DNA of 44,552 nt from CAZJLP01 sp964546955 (GTDB lineage: Bacteria > Verrucomicrobiota > Verrucomicrobiia > Opitutales > Opitutaceae): contig CAZJLP010000043.1 in the NCBI GenBank assembly GCA_964546955.1, positions 1 to 44,552 on the forward strand, in the 5' to 3' direction. Under the pieces are notes generated by a model that was not told the origin of the DNA, did not search any database, and saw only the letters and a program-made list of their open reading frames with translations. Below are positions 34,656 to 42,895 of this stretch, piece by piece. The position numbers were made by a program, and so were the translations under genes. Within the stretch, counting starts at the first letter, position 1. Every line of letters starts with the position of its first letter.

Positions 34656-35708
34656 ATGAACTCACTCCCTGTTATCGCCCCATTTCCCTCATTGAGGCCG
34701 GAACCGGCGCTCCGGCGGTGCTGGCGTCCCTTGCTGGCGGGCATCCTTCTCTTCTGCACCTCTCTTGCCTCGGGAGCGACCGTCCTGCTCAACGCGTCGT
34801 ATGATGTCACACGGGAGTTTTATCGGGATTACAACGCGGCGTTCGCGAAGCATTGGAAGGCTCAGACCGGAGAAGACGTGACGATCAATCAGTCCCATGG
34901 CGGATCCAGCAAGCAGGTGCGCGCGGTGATCGACGGTCAGGCGGCGGATGTCGTCACGATGAACCAGGCCCTCGATATCGATCAGCTGGCCGCAGCCAAA
35001 TTAATCCCCGACGACTGGGCCGCACGTTTGCCGCATGATTCCGCGCCGACCACCTCTACCATTCTCTTCGTGGTCCGAAAGGGAAACCCCAAGGGTATCA
35101 AAGATTGGAGCGATCTCGTGCGTTCCGACGTTCAGGTCGTGATCCCAAATCCGAAGACCTCGGGGAATGGCCGTTACAGTTATCTGGCCGCCTGGGGCTA
35201 CGCCCTGCGCCAGTCTGGCGGCGACGAAGCGAAGGCTCGCGAGTTCGTGAAAAAACTTTTCGCCAACGTGCCCGTATTGGACACGGGCGGGCGCGGGGCC
35301 ACCACCACCTTTGCCCAGCGCAGCATCGGAGATGCGCTTTTGACGTTCGAGAATGAGGTCGCGTTGATCGTGCGTGAGTTTCCGAACGAAGGGCTGGAAG
35401 TTGTCGTGCCCTCCACCAGCATAGTGGCGGAAAATCCCGTGGTTTGGGTGGACAAAGTCACGGCGAAGAAAAAGACGGAGAAGGTCGCGAAGGCCTATTT
35501 GGAATACCTCTACACCCCCGAGGCGCAGGCGATCGCCGTAAAGCATCATTTCCGGCCGCGCGATGCGACGCTCCTCGCGAAGCATGAGGAACGCTTCAAG
35601 CCATTGCCGCTTTTCACGGTGGCCGAAGTGTTCGGTGGGTGGGCCAGGGCGCAGCAAACACATTTTGCCGATGGCGGATTGTTCGACCAGATCTATGAAA
35701 AGCGGTGA
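34656..35708 (+). CDS. Periplasmic sulfate-binding protein, copy 2
   Basis: A 350-aa paralog of the protein at 32624, with blocks ASYDVTREFYRDYNAAF, NQSHGGSSKQVRAVIDGQAADVVTMNQALDID, STILFVVRKGNPKGIKDWSDLV, NPKTSGNGRYSYLAAWGYAL and RGATTTFAQRSIGDALLTFENE. The signal sequence is long (hydrophobic core PLLAGILLFCTSLASGA) after an Arg/Pro-rich start. The ATG at 34656 is preferred; an in-frame TTG four codons upstream is possible. Differences between the two copies (ALAADVDAL versus MNQALDIDQL) match the usual Sbp pattern better in copy 2, so the copies may differ in ligand. Confidence 0.94.
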   Translation: MNSLPVIAPFPSLRPEPALRRCWRPLLAGILLFCTSLASGATVLLNASYDVTREFYRDYNAAFAKHWKAQTGEDVTINQSHGGSSKQVRAVIDGQAADVVTMNQALDIDQLAAAKLIPDDWAARLPHDSAPTTSTILFVVRKGNPKGIKDWSDLVRSDVQVVIPNPKTSGNGRYSYLAAWGYALRQSGGDEAKAREFVKKLFANVPVLDTGGRGATTTFAQRSIGDALLTFENEVALIVREFPNEGLEVVVPSTSIVAENPVVWVDKVTAKKKTEKVAKAYLEYLYTPEAQAIAVKHHFRPRDATLLAKHEERFKPLPLFTVAEVFGGWARAQQTHFADGGLFDQIYEKR

Positions 35709-35741
35709 GGCTTCTTTCCCACTTTCCTTCCTTCCAGTCCC

Positions 35742-36542
35742 ATGGTTCAACTCAGCTCAGGTACGCATCGTCTTTCGTTGCGCTCGTTGTTCGCTCCTCT
35801 GTTCGAGATCGCGGAAGAGTGCGACGCGTTGATCGGGTCTATGGCGGGAGTCTTCAGTGCCGAGGGGCGACGTTTCGGGCTGCCTCGGTTCGTCTTCGTC
35901 GGGCCGGAGGCCGAGCACGAGCCGATTCGGTTGGGACTTTTTGCGGGCATCCATGGAGACGAGCCGGCCGGAGCGGAAGCGCTGGTTCATTTCTTCACGG
36001 ATTTGGCCGAGAGCCCCGAACGTGCGAGAGGCTACGACCTGGTCATCTATCCGGTCTGCAATCCCACCGGCTATGAGGACGGCACGCGGGGCAATTGGCG
36101 GGGTATCGATTTGAATCGCGAGTTCTGGCGCAGCTCGGCCCAGCCTGAAGTAAGTATTCTCGAACGCGAACTCCGCGAAAACCGCTTCGATGGGATCATC
36201 ACCCTGCACGCCGACGATACCTGTTCAGGCATCTACGGCTACGCGCACGGTCGGCTCTTGAACGAGGAGCTCTTGCGGCCGGCGATACGCGCTTGCGAAG
36301 GTATTTTGCCGCGGGATTGCCGGACCAACATCGATGGATTCGCCGCGACCGAAAGTATCCTGCGGGATTGCTATCCGGGAGTGCTGTCGGCTCCGCCGGA
36401 GCAAGCTCCGAAACCCTTCGATTTGATTTTCGAGACACCGGCGCTGGCTCCGCTTGAAACCCAAGCGCAAGCTGCGGTGCTTGCTCTCAACACGATTCTC
36501 GATGAATACCGCGGTTTCATCGCCCACGCTCAGAATCTGTGA
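35742..36542 (+). CDS. M14-type zinc amidohydrolase/carboxypeptidase-like protein in the sulfur locus
   Basis: A 266-aa protein of the AstE/AspA-like branch of peptidase family M14. All active-site positions are visible: zinc ligands His71-x-x-Glu74 (GIHGDEPAGAEALVHF) and His156 (ITLHADD), substrate-binding Asn125-Arg126 (GIDLNREFW), and catalytic Glu231 (IFETPA). No signal peptide, so it should work in the cytosol. Relatives cut N-acyl-amino acids or short peptides. In this place a sulfur-containing amide (N-acyl-cysteine, or a glutathione-like thiol) is conceivable, but the sequence does not show the substrate. It follows binding protein 2 and precedes cysT. Confidence 0.82.
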   Translation: MVQLSSGTHRLSLRSLFAPLFEIAEECDALIGSMAGVFSAEGRRFGLPRFVFVGPEAEHEPIRLGLFAGIHGDEPAGAEALVHFFTDLAESPERARGYDLVIYPVCNPTGYEDGTRGNWRGIDLNREFWRSSAQPEVSILERELRENRFDGIITLHADDTCSGIYGYAHGRLLNEELLRPAIRACEGILPRDCRTNIDGFAATESILRDCYPGVLSAPPEQAPKPFDLIFETPALAPLETQAQAAVLALNTILDEYRGFIAHAQNL

Positions 36543-36566
36543 GGGGAATATGAATTTTGAGTTTGT

Positions 36567-36735
36567 GACACAGAGGGCACAGAAGCTTGGGGGTAGGGCG
36601 AGGCGTCCCCACCGAGCCGTCGGCGTGAGAGGCCGGACGGGCGACTCTTGTCACGGCGCGTTTCGTTCTAGGAGCCCTAGCGGACGTTTTACATCGAGAT
36701 CACTCACGGCTCGGCGGGGACGCCTCGCCCTACCT
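36567..36735. repeat. Composite element: 9-nt phrase plus type-1 inverted pair, between M14 gene and cysT
   Basis: GACACAGAG and GGCACAGAA (36567-36584) form a short 9-nt-period phrase. The type-1 left arm GGGTAGGGCGAGGCGTCCCC.. is at 36591-36620 and its reverse complement at 36705-36735, matching over ~28 nt with one difference. The 84-nt loop has no gene. The whole sits in the 222-nt spacer before cysT. Confidence 0.85.
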
Positions 36736-36764
36736 CTTGGCGGCTGTGCCGCGTTACAGCACGC

Positions 36765-37598
36765 ATGATCGCGATTCGCAAAGACCGCTCTGTTTTACCC
36801 GGGTTTGGACTCTCGCTCGGATTCACGCTGTTTTATCTCAGCCTGATTGTGCTCGTTCCGTTGTCGGCGGCCTTTATCCGGACGTTTGGGATGACCTGGA
36901 CGGAATTTGTGGCCGCGGTCGCCTCCGACCGGGTGTTGGCTTCGTACAAGATCAGTTTCCTCGCCTCGTTCGCGGCGGCGTTGGTGAACCTCGTGTTCGG
37001 TTTGCTCGTGGCCTGGGTGCTCGTGCGGTACACGTTTCCCGGCAAGCGGGTGGTGGACGCGCTCGTCGACCTGCCGTTCGCGCTGCCCACCGCCGTCGCC
37101 GGCATTGCGTTGTCGGCCATTTATGCGAAGAATGGCTGGGTGGGCCAGTTCTTGGAGCCCTATGGAATCAAGGCGGCGTATTCCGAGATCGGCATTTTCA
37201 TCGCGCTCACGTTCATCGGTCTGCCGTTTGTGGTGCGGACGCTGCAGCCCGTGTTAGAGGAGTTGGAGCCGGAGATCGAAGAAGCCTCGGCGAGCCTCGG
37301 CGCGAATCGCTGGCAGACGGTCACGCGCGTCATTTTGCCGGAGCTCGTGCCCGCATTGCTGACCGGGTTTGCTTTGGCTTTCGCGCGAGCTCTCGGGGAA
37401 TATGGGTCCGTCGTATTTATTTCCGGCAACATGCCGTTTCGCACCGAGATCACGCCTTTGCTGATCATCACCAAACTCGAGCAGTACGACTATAAGGGCG
37501 CCACGGCGATTGCCGTGGTGATGCTGGTGGCGTCCTTCGTTCTGCTTCTGCTCATCAATTTGCTTCAGAAATGGAGCCGGAGGCACCATCGCGTATGA
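36765..37598 (+). CDS. cysT: Sulfate ABC transporter permease CysT
   Basis: A 277-aa inner-membrane permease with about six helices. The LPFALPTAVAGIAL block and the EAA loop EEASASLGANRWQTVTRVILPELVPALLTGFALAFARALGEYGSVVFISGN identify CysT (CysU). It pairs with CysW and is driven by CysA. A 286-nt structured spacer, not the usual few nt, separates it from cysW. Confidence 0.96.
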   Translation: MIAIRKDRSVLPGFGLSLGFTLFYLSLIVLVPLSAAFIRTFGMTWTEFVAAVASDRVLASYKISFLASFAAALVNLVFGLLVAWVLVRYTFPGKRVVDALVDLPFALPTAVAGIALSAIYAKNGWVGQFLEPYGIKAAYSEIGIFIALTFIGLPFVVRTLQPVLEELEPEIEEASASLGANRWQTVTRVILPELVPALLTGFALAFARALGEYGSVVFISGNMPFRTEITPLLIITKLEQYDYKGATAIAVVMLVASFVLLLLINLLQKWSRRHHRV

Positions 37599-37620
37599 AA
37601 AACCGCCGGAACGCGATGGG

Positions 37621-37871
37621 GTTTGGAGTTTGGGGTTTAAGGTTTGGAGTTGAAGCGGAGCCGTGGGCTGAGGGTAGGGCGAGGCCTCTGGCCGAGCAGT
37701 CGACGGAGTTGAAGTTGAACCCGATGGGCATCGCGGCGCAATTGGATGACGGGTGGGTTGCGTTGCGTTATCGAGACCACCCACGGCTCGGCGGGGACGC
37801 CTCGCCCTACCTTTGCACCGGAGGAGGCGTTGGCTTGGCTAACCCAAAACTCACAACCCAAAACTCAAAAC
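37621..37871. repeat. Nested composite element between cysT and cysW
   Basis: Outer left arm 37621-37655: heptads GTTTGGA, GTTTGGG, GTTTAAG, GTTTGGA, GTTGAAG. Outer right arm 37837-37871: GGCTAAC, CCAAAAC, TCACAAC, CCAAAAC, TCAAAAC, the reverse complement of the same theme. Inner left arm 37672-37702 is type 1 with stem GGCC/GGCC; inner right arm 37780-37812 is the type-1 reverse complement with stem GGCG/CGCC. This is the clearest fully symmetric case in the window. Confidence 0.92.
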
Positions 37872-37884
37872 CAAGGTTTGTGCG

Positions 37885-38775
37885 ATGAGCGCTGTTGTTG
37901 CCTCTTTGACTCAACAACCGACGCGTGAGACGCGCGCGGTTGCGCCGCGCGCGACTCAGGATCCGGCGTGGGTGCGCTGGCTATTGACCGCGGCGGCGTT
38001 GATCTTTCTTGGGTTCTTTCTGCTGCTGCCGCTGGCGGCGGTTTTCACAGAGGGGCTGAGGCGCGGGCTCGGCGCCTATTTCACTGCGCTGAAAGAACCG
38101 GACGCGGTGTCGGCCATGAAGCTTACGTTAACGGCCGCGGCGATTGCGGTGCCTTTGAATCTGGTGTTTGGCGTGGCGGCTTCGTGGGCTATCGCCAAGT
38201 TTCGGTTTCCGGGAAAGAGCATCCTGATCACGTTGATCGATTTGCCGTTTGCGGTCTCGCCCGTCATTTCCGGCCTGATTTACGTGCTGGTCTTTGGAGC
38301 ACAAGGCTGGTTTGGCCCGTGGCTGGAAGAGCACGACATCAAGGTGATTTTCGCTGTCCCCGGGATCGTCTTGGCCACGACCTTCGTCACGTTCCCGTTT
38401 GTCGCGCGGGAATTGATTCCTTTGATGCAAGCCCAGGGGACGGATGAGGAATACGCGGCTATCACCCTGGGAGCGAGCGGGTGGCAGACGTTTTGGCGCG
38501 TCACCGTGCCGAACATCAAATGGGGTCTTTTTTACGGAGTCATTCTTTGCAATGCTCGCGCAATGGGGGAGTTCGGCGCGGTGTCGGTGGTGAGCGGCCA
38601 CATTCGCGGCGAAACCAACACGCTTCCGCTGCACGTGGAGATCCTGCACAACGAATTCAATTCGGTCGCCGCTTTCGCGGTCGCCTCCCTTCTTGCACTC
38701 TTGGCCATCGTGACTCTGGTCATGAAAAGCGTGATCGAATGGGCCCACCAGAAGGGCCGCACCAAACAGGATTGA
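37885..38775 (+). CDS. cysW: Sulfate ABC transporter permease CysW
   Basis: A 296-aa permease partner of CysT. Blocks: FLLLPLAAVFTEGLRRGLGAYF, DLPFAVSPVISGLIYVLVFG, the EAA loop YAAITLGASGWQTFWRVTVPNIKWGLFYG and LCNARAMGEFGAVSVVSGHIRGETNTLPLHVEIL. The N-terminus has ~30 extra polar residues. Its last base is also the first base of the inverted repeat 38775-38804. Confidence 0.96.
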   Translation: MSAVVASLTQQPTRETRAVAPRATQDPAWVRWLLTAAALIFLGFFLLLPLAAVFTEGLRRGLGAYFTALKEPDAVSAMKLTLTAAAIAVPLNLVFGVAASWAIAKFRFPGKSILITLIDLPFAVSPVISGLIYVLVFGAQGWFGPWLEEHDIKVIFAVPGIVLATTFVTFPFVARELIPLMQAQGTDEEYAAITLGASGWQTFWRVTVPNIKWGLFYGVILCNARAMGEFGAVSVVSGHIRGETNTLPLHVEILHNEFNSVAAFAVASLLALLAIVTLVMKSVIEWAHQKGRTKQD

Positions 38776-38937
38776 ACCGCGAATAGACCCGAATGGACGC
38801 GAATTGAAACAGAAGACTGAAGAATGACTTTTTCAAAAAATAACACCGAGACCGTGCAAACGGATCGCGTTCGACCTGTCGCTTTCGGCTTGAGGCAGCA
38901 CGGTTTCATTCGCGTCCATTCGCGTCTATTAGCGGTT
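38775..38937. repeat. 30-nt inverted repeat with 10-nt internal period, between cysW and cysA
   Basis: Left arm 38775-38804 (AACC, then GCGAATAGAC, CCGAATGGAC, GCGAAT) and right arm 38908-38937 are reverse complements in 28 of 30 positions, around a 103-nt centre with no gene. The unit is about GCGAATRGAC. It starts on the last base of the cysW stop codon and ends 14 nt before the cysA ATG. Could be a small mobile-like element with terminal inverted repeats. Confidence 0.9.
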
Positions 38938-38951
38938 AAAAACCTGCTGTC

Positions 38952-40014
38952 ATGAGTATCATTGCCACGGAGATCAGCAAAACGTTCGGGCGCTACACGG
39001 CGCTCGATAATGTCAGTCTCAACGTTCCCAGCGGAAAGCTGGTGGCGCTGCTCGGGCCGTCGGGCTCGGGGAAGACGACGTTATTGCGCATCATCGCGGG
39101 CCTCGAACGTGCGGATCAAGGCAGCGGCAAGATCGAGTTCCATGGCCGGGATGTCACGGCGACTCCGGCCGGAAACCGCGGCGTCGGTTTCGTGTTTCAG
39201 CATTACGCGCTTTTTCGTCACATGACGGTGGCCGACAACATTGCGTTTGGCCTAAAGGTGAAAAAGCGGTGCGATCGGCCCTCCGCGGAAAAGATCCGGG
39301 AGCGGGTCGGTGACTTATTGAAGTTGGTTCAGCTCGAGGGGCTGCATGACCGTTTTCCGGCGCAATTGTCGGGTGGGCAGCGCCAACGGGTGGCTTTGGC
39401 CCGCGCGTTGGCGGTCGAGCCTAAGGTGTTGCTGCTCGACGAACCGTTCGGCGCGCTCGATGCCAAGGTTCGCAAGGAGCTCCGGCGATGGCTGCGGCAG
39501 TTTCACGAAGAGGTGCATCTCACCACTGTTTTTGTCACACACGATCAGGAAGAGGCGCTCGAGCTGGCGGATGAAGTGGTGATCATGAACCAAGCGATGG
39601 TGGAGCAGGTTGGCACGCCGCAACAGGTCTACGATCGTCCGTCCTCGCCCTTCGTCTATCAGTTTCTGGGGGACGTTAACGCCTTGCGTGACACCCGTGC
39701 ATGGAGCGAGACCGGATCAGTCCATGACTCGGGCCGGTTGGCCCAGGATGGGCTGCTCTATGTCCGTCCTCATGACATCGAAGTGGTTCCGCACGACCAG
39801 GGGGAACCGGGAGTGCCGGCCGCGCTCCGTCATGTCCANNNNNNNNNNCGCAGGCTCGCAGGCCCGGCTTTTTCTCGAGACCCTGCATACCAAGGAAGGG
39901 GTGGAAGCGGAGATTTCGCGAACCGAACTTGCTGGCTTGAGCCTGAAGCCAAATGATTTAGTGCTTCTCCGTCTTCGCCCCTCGCATTCGTTCCAACACG
40001 ATTATACGATCTAA
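38952..40014 (+). CDS. cysA: Sulfate ABC transporter ATPase CysA, interrupted by an assembly gap
   Basis: ATP-hydrolysing subunit of the CysTWA importer. Walker A GPSGSGKTTLL, Q loop VFQHYALF, signature LSGGQRQRVALARAL, Walker B VLLLDEPFGALD and switch His (VFVTHDQEEAL) are present, followed by a C-terminal TOBE-like part. An N run (39839-39848) breaks the frame: after it the right frame is +1 (AGSQARLFLETL..LVLLRLRPSHSF, stop 40012-40014). So the gap is not really 10 nt, and the gene is probably intact. Total length ~353 aa fits the family. Confidence 0.93.
39839..39848. other. Assembly gap (10 N) with wrong size inside cysA
   Basis: Frame changes by one across the gap, but the protein text on both sides is contiguous CysA sequence with only a few residues missing. 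The true length is therefore about 8, 11 or another value that restores frame. Confidence 0.85.
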
Positions 40015-40050
40015 AACATCTTCATTCGATAACCTCAAACACCCAACGAT

Positions 40051-41046
40051 ATGGCCAAAATCCACAACGACATCACTGAAACGATTGGCAACACCCCGCT
40101 CGTGCGGCTGAACCGGACCGCTGCGGCGCATGGTGCCCTGGCGGACGTCGTCTTGAAGCTCGAGTTTTTCAATCCGCTTTCGAGCGTGAAAGACCGTATC
40201 GGCTACTCGATGATCGAGGACGCACTGAAGAGCGGTAAAATCAACAAGGATTCGGTCATCATCGAGCCGACTTCCGGCAACACCGGCATCGCACTGGCTT
40301 TTGTGGCGGCGGCGAAGGGCTTGAAGCTGATCCTCACGATGCCCGAGACGATGTCGATCGAGCGGCGCAAGCTGCTCAAGATCCTCGGCGCGCGTCTCGT
40401 GCTGACCGAAGGGCCGAAAGGCATGAAGGGCGCGATCGCCAAGGCGGAAGAGTTGGCGGCGAAAATTCCGAACAGCGTCATCCTGCAACAGTTCTCGAAT
40501 CCGGCGAATCCGGAGATTCACCGCAAGACGACGGCCGAGGAAATTTGGCGCGATACCGATGGCAAGGTGGACATTGTCGTGGCGGGCATTGGCACCGGCG
40601 GCACGATCACGGGCGTCGGCGAAGTCCTCAAAGCGCGCAAGGCGTCGGTCAAGATCGTGGCGGTCGAACCCGATGCTTCGCCGGTGCTTTCGGGCGGCCA
40701 GCCCGGCCCGCACAAGCTGCAGGGCATCGGTGCGGGATTCGTTCCGCAAATCCTGAACACGAAGATCTACGATGAAGTGATCCGCGCGAAGGAGGCGGAT
40801 TCCGGTCCGGTTTCAAAGCAGATCAACCAGCTCGATGGCATTCCGGTCGGCGTGTCTTCGGGCGCGATCGCCTGGGCCGCACTGCAGCTGGCGAAACGTC
40901 CGGAGAACAAGGGCAAGTTGATTGTCGCGGTGATTCCCTCGAGTACCGAGCGTTACTTGTCCACTTGGTTGTTCGCGGATGTCAACACGGAGAGCGACTC
41001 GGTCGACGATTTGGCGACGGCGCCCGTCGCGGCGGGCGTGAAGTAA
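40051..41046 (+). CDS. cysK: Cysteine synthase A (O-acetylserine sulfhydrylase)
   Basis: PLP enzyme making cysteine from O-acetylserine and sulfide in the cytosol. PLP-lysine Lys47 (NPLSSVKDRIG), the phosphate/substrate loop EPTSGNTGIA (~72-81), GIGTGGTITGVGEVLK and VGVSSGAIAW are all typical. Length 331 aa is about 15 longer than average because of a C-terminal tail (VNTESDSVDDLATAP..) of unknown role. It lies 36 nt after cysA, tying uptake to assimilation; the sulfate-reducing enzymes are not in this window. Confidence 0.97.
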   Translation: MAKIHNDITETIGNTPLVRLNRTAAAHGALADVVLKLEFFNPLSSVKDRIGYSMIEDALKSGKINKDSVIIEPTSGNTGIALAFVAAAKGLKLILTMPETMSIERRKLLKILGARLVLTEGPKGMKGAIAKAEELAAKIPNSVILQQFSNPANPEIHRKTTAEEIWRDTDGKVDIVVAGIGTGGTITGVGEVLKARKASVKIVAVEPDASPVLSGGQPGPHKLQGIGAGFVPQILNTKIYDEVIRAKEADSGPVSKQINQLDGIPVGVSSGAIAWAALQLAKRPENKGKLIVAVIPSSTERYLSTWLFADVNTESDSVDDLATAPVAAGVK

Positions 41047-41363
41047 CCTTTCGTTTCGTTTTTTCTTTTTAGCACAGAGAGCACAGAGCGCTGACACAGA
41101 GCGTGAGAGGACCGAAAGGGTCCGCGGAACTTCTGCTGGCGGTGGTGCTGTGCTTTTTGTTTTTGGTGAACGTGGATTGAGGCGGGGGCGAGGCGTCCCG
41201 CCGAGCCGTCGCCCGCTTCGACGGCTCGCCTTGCCTTCGATCAAATCACCGACCCGACCACGGGAGGTAAACTCTGGCGGAGATTCCGAGCAAACCGAAC
41301 GGAACCTCCCCGGAACCGACGAATCTTTTGCGCGTCGGCCCAGCGTTTGCTGGTTCTTTCCTT
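41047..41363. other. 317-nt spacer between cysK and the FAD protein gene
   Basis: No gene supported. 41071-41104 is a phrase of AGCACAGAG units; 41184-41236 is a type-1 element pair (GGGGGCGAGGCGTCCCG.. then ACGGCTCGCCTTGCC); 41262-41268 (GGGAGGT) and 41304-41310 (ACCTCCC) can form a 7-bp stem. No clear terminator after cysK: GGACC-GAAA-GGGTCC near 41109 is short and has no T tract. Confidence 0.65.
41071..41236. repeat. Composite element: 9-nt phrase plus type-1 pair after cysK
   Basis: AGCACAGAG, AGCACAGAG and a third spaced GACACAGAG form the phrase at 41071-41100; GCTGTGCTTTTT near 41148 is a weak inverted match. The type-1 left arm is at 41184-41211 and a short reverse complement at 41219-41236. 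Confidence 0.65.
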
Positions 41364-42821
41364 GTGGCCTCCTTAACTCCCTTTTCTCGAGAGATCGTCA
41401 TCATCGGCGGCGGCCTGAGTGGCTGCCTCGTGGCTGCGCAACTGCTGCGCCAAGCCGCCGAACCCGGCTTGCGGGTCACCCTGGTCGAACGAAACCCGCC
41501 GTTAGCGAGAGGCGTGGCGTATAGCACGGAGTGTCCCGATCATGTGCTGAACGTCCCGGCGGGGAAGATCAGCGTTTTGCCGGACGAGCCGGAACACTTC
41601 CTCACGTGGGTGAATGAGCGACTCGGACGGGTAGGCTATCCCACCCGGCCGGTCGCACCGACGGATTTTCTCCCGCGGTGGATTTTTGGCGACTACATCT
41701 ATGCTGTCCTGGATGAAGCGCGGACCAATGCCCGCCCGGACGTGACGCTCCGCACGGTGCCCGGGGAGGCAATCGACATCGAGGAACCGCCCCATCGCCA
41801 GGGAGCGGCGGGGCGGCAAAGAGTGTTGTTGGCGGAGGGGACCGTGCTGGAGGCTGATGGGGTGGTGCTAGCTTTGGGCAACCTGCCTGGTGAGTACCCC
41901 ATACGTCGTTCGCTGCCGATCTATCATCATCGCCGATATGTGCACGTTCCCTGGCGGGGGCCAGGGGTGGCAAACATTGGGTCGAATGAACCGGTCCTGC
42001 TGGTCGGTGCGGGATTGACCGCGATCGACATGATTGTCCAGCTGGAGCGTCAGGGCCACCGCGGGACCATTCATGCGCTGTCCCGGCGCGGACTGCGGCC
42101 TCAGGTTCACCAGCTGGGCCAGACGTATCCCGCATTCCTGCAGGAGGGAATGCTCCCGGGCACGGTCCGGCAAGCGGTGCATGTTATTCGCCAGGAAATC
42201 AGGCGCGCCGCGGCCAAGGGGATCGGCTGGCGGGCCGTGTTGGATGCGGTGCGGCCGTTTTCGCAGGCAATTTGGCAGAATTTCTCCTGGGAGGAACGCG
42301 CCCGCTTTATGCGCCACGTGCGGCCGCATTGGGATATTCATCGGCATCGTCTGGCTCCGGTCATTGCGGAGTGCGTTTCCCGGATCCAGGCCGAGGGGCG
42401 GTTGAAGTTCTACGCGGGTCGCCTCGAGTCGCTCGCGGAAAAAGAAAATGGCATCGAGGCCACCTTCCGCGTTCGCGGCAAGGACGAACGAAAGACCTTT
42501 GTTGTGGCGAAGGTGATCAACTGCACGGGACCGCGGACTGACTATTCGAAATACCAGCATCCGCTGCTCATCAATCTGCTGGCGCGGGGGTTGATCGATC
42601 ACGATCCGCTGGCGGTTGGTCTGAGCGCGTCACCTGAGGGCGACGTCAATCGATACCGCAACGGGCCGGTGGGGTGGCTGTACACACTCGGCGCGCCCCT
42701 GCAGGGCGTCCTGTGGGAGAGCACGGCGGTGCCGGAAATTCGCATCCAGGCGAAGAAGCTGGCGGCCCGGTTGCTGGAAGCGGAGAAGGCGGTCCCGGCG
42801 TCAGCCGCCGTTTCGGTTTAG
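41364..42821 (+). CDS. FAD/NAD(P)-binding oxidoreductase-like protein
   Basis: About 485 aa. N-terminal Rossmann motif for FAD (IVIIGGGLSGCLVAAQLL), a conserved block GVAYSTECPDHVLNVPAGKISVLPDEP typical of the NAD_binding_9 family (HLNVPA-like), and a second dinucleotide site (PVLLVGAGLTAIDMIVQL). Members are linked to varied oxidoreductases; no specific reaction is assigned. Start uncertain: GTG 41364 is used, TTG 41328 is also open. Its place after cysK and before a rhodanese suggests a role in sulfur redox chemistry, an inference from context only. Confidence 0.75.
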   Translation: MASLTPFSREIVIIGGGLSGCLVAAQLLRQAAEPGLRVTLVERNPPLARGVAYSTECPDHVLNVPAGKISVLPDEPEHFLTWVNERLGRVGYPTRPVAPTDFLPRWIFGDYIYAVLDEARTNARPDVTLRTVPGEAIDIEEPPHRQGAAGRQRVLLAEGTVLEADGVVLALGNLPGEYPIRRSLPIYHHRRYVHVPWRGPGVANIGSNEPVLLVGAGLTAIDMIVQLERQGHRGTIHALSRRGLRPQVHQLGQTYPAFLQEGMLPGTVRQAVHVIRQEIRRAAAKGIGWRAVLDAVRPFSQAIWQNFSWEERARFMRHVRPHWDIHRHRLAPVIAECVSRIQAEGRLKFYAGRLESLAEKENGIEATFRVRGKDERKTFVVAKVINCTGPRTDYSKYQHPLLINLLARGLIDHDPLAVGLSASPEGDVNRYRNGPVGWLYTLGAPLQGVLWESTAVPEIRIQAKKLAARLLEAEKAVPASAAVSV

Positions 42822-42895
42822 TTTACCGGACGACGCCCCTACATTCGGAGATCATTTTTGCTCGCACTTCCCGGTCGGGGACGGGTCCAATCGAA

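Noticed and set aside
36543..38951. Insertion sequence remnants between cys genes
   Set aside because: No transposase fragment in any frame; elements are too short and lack evident target duplications.
41047..41363. Riboswitch (SAM or cobalamin type) in the cys locus spacers
   Set aside because: The spacers are explained by inverted repeats; no conserved riboswitch core seen by eye.
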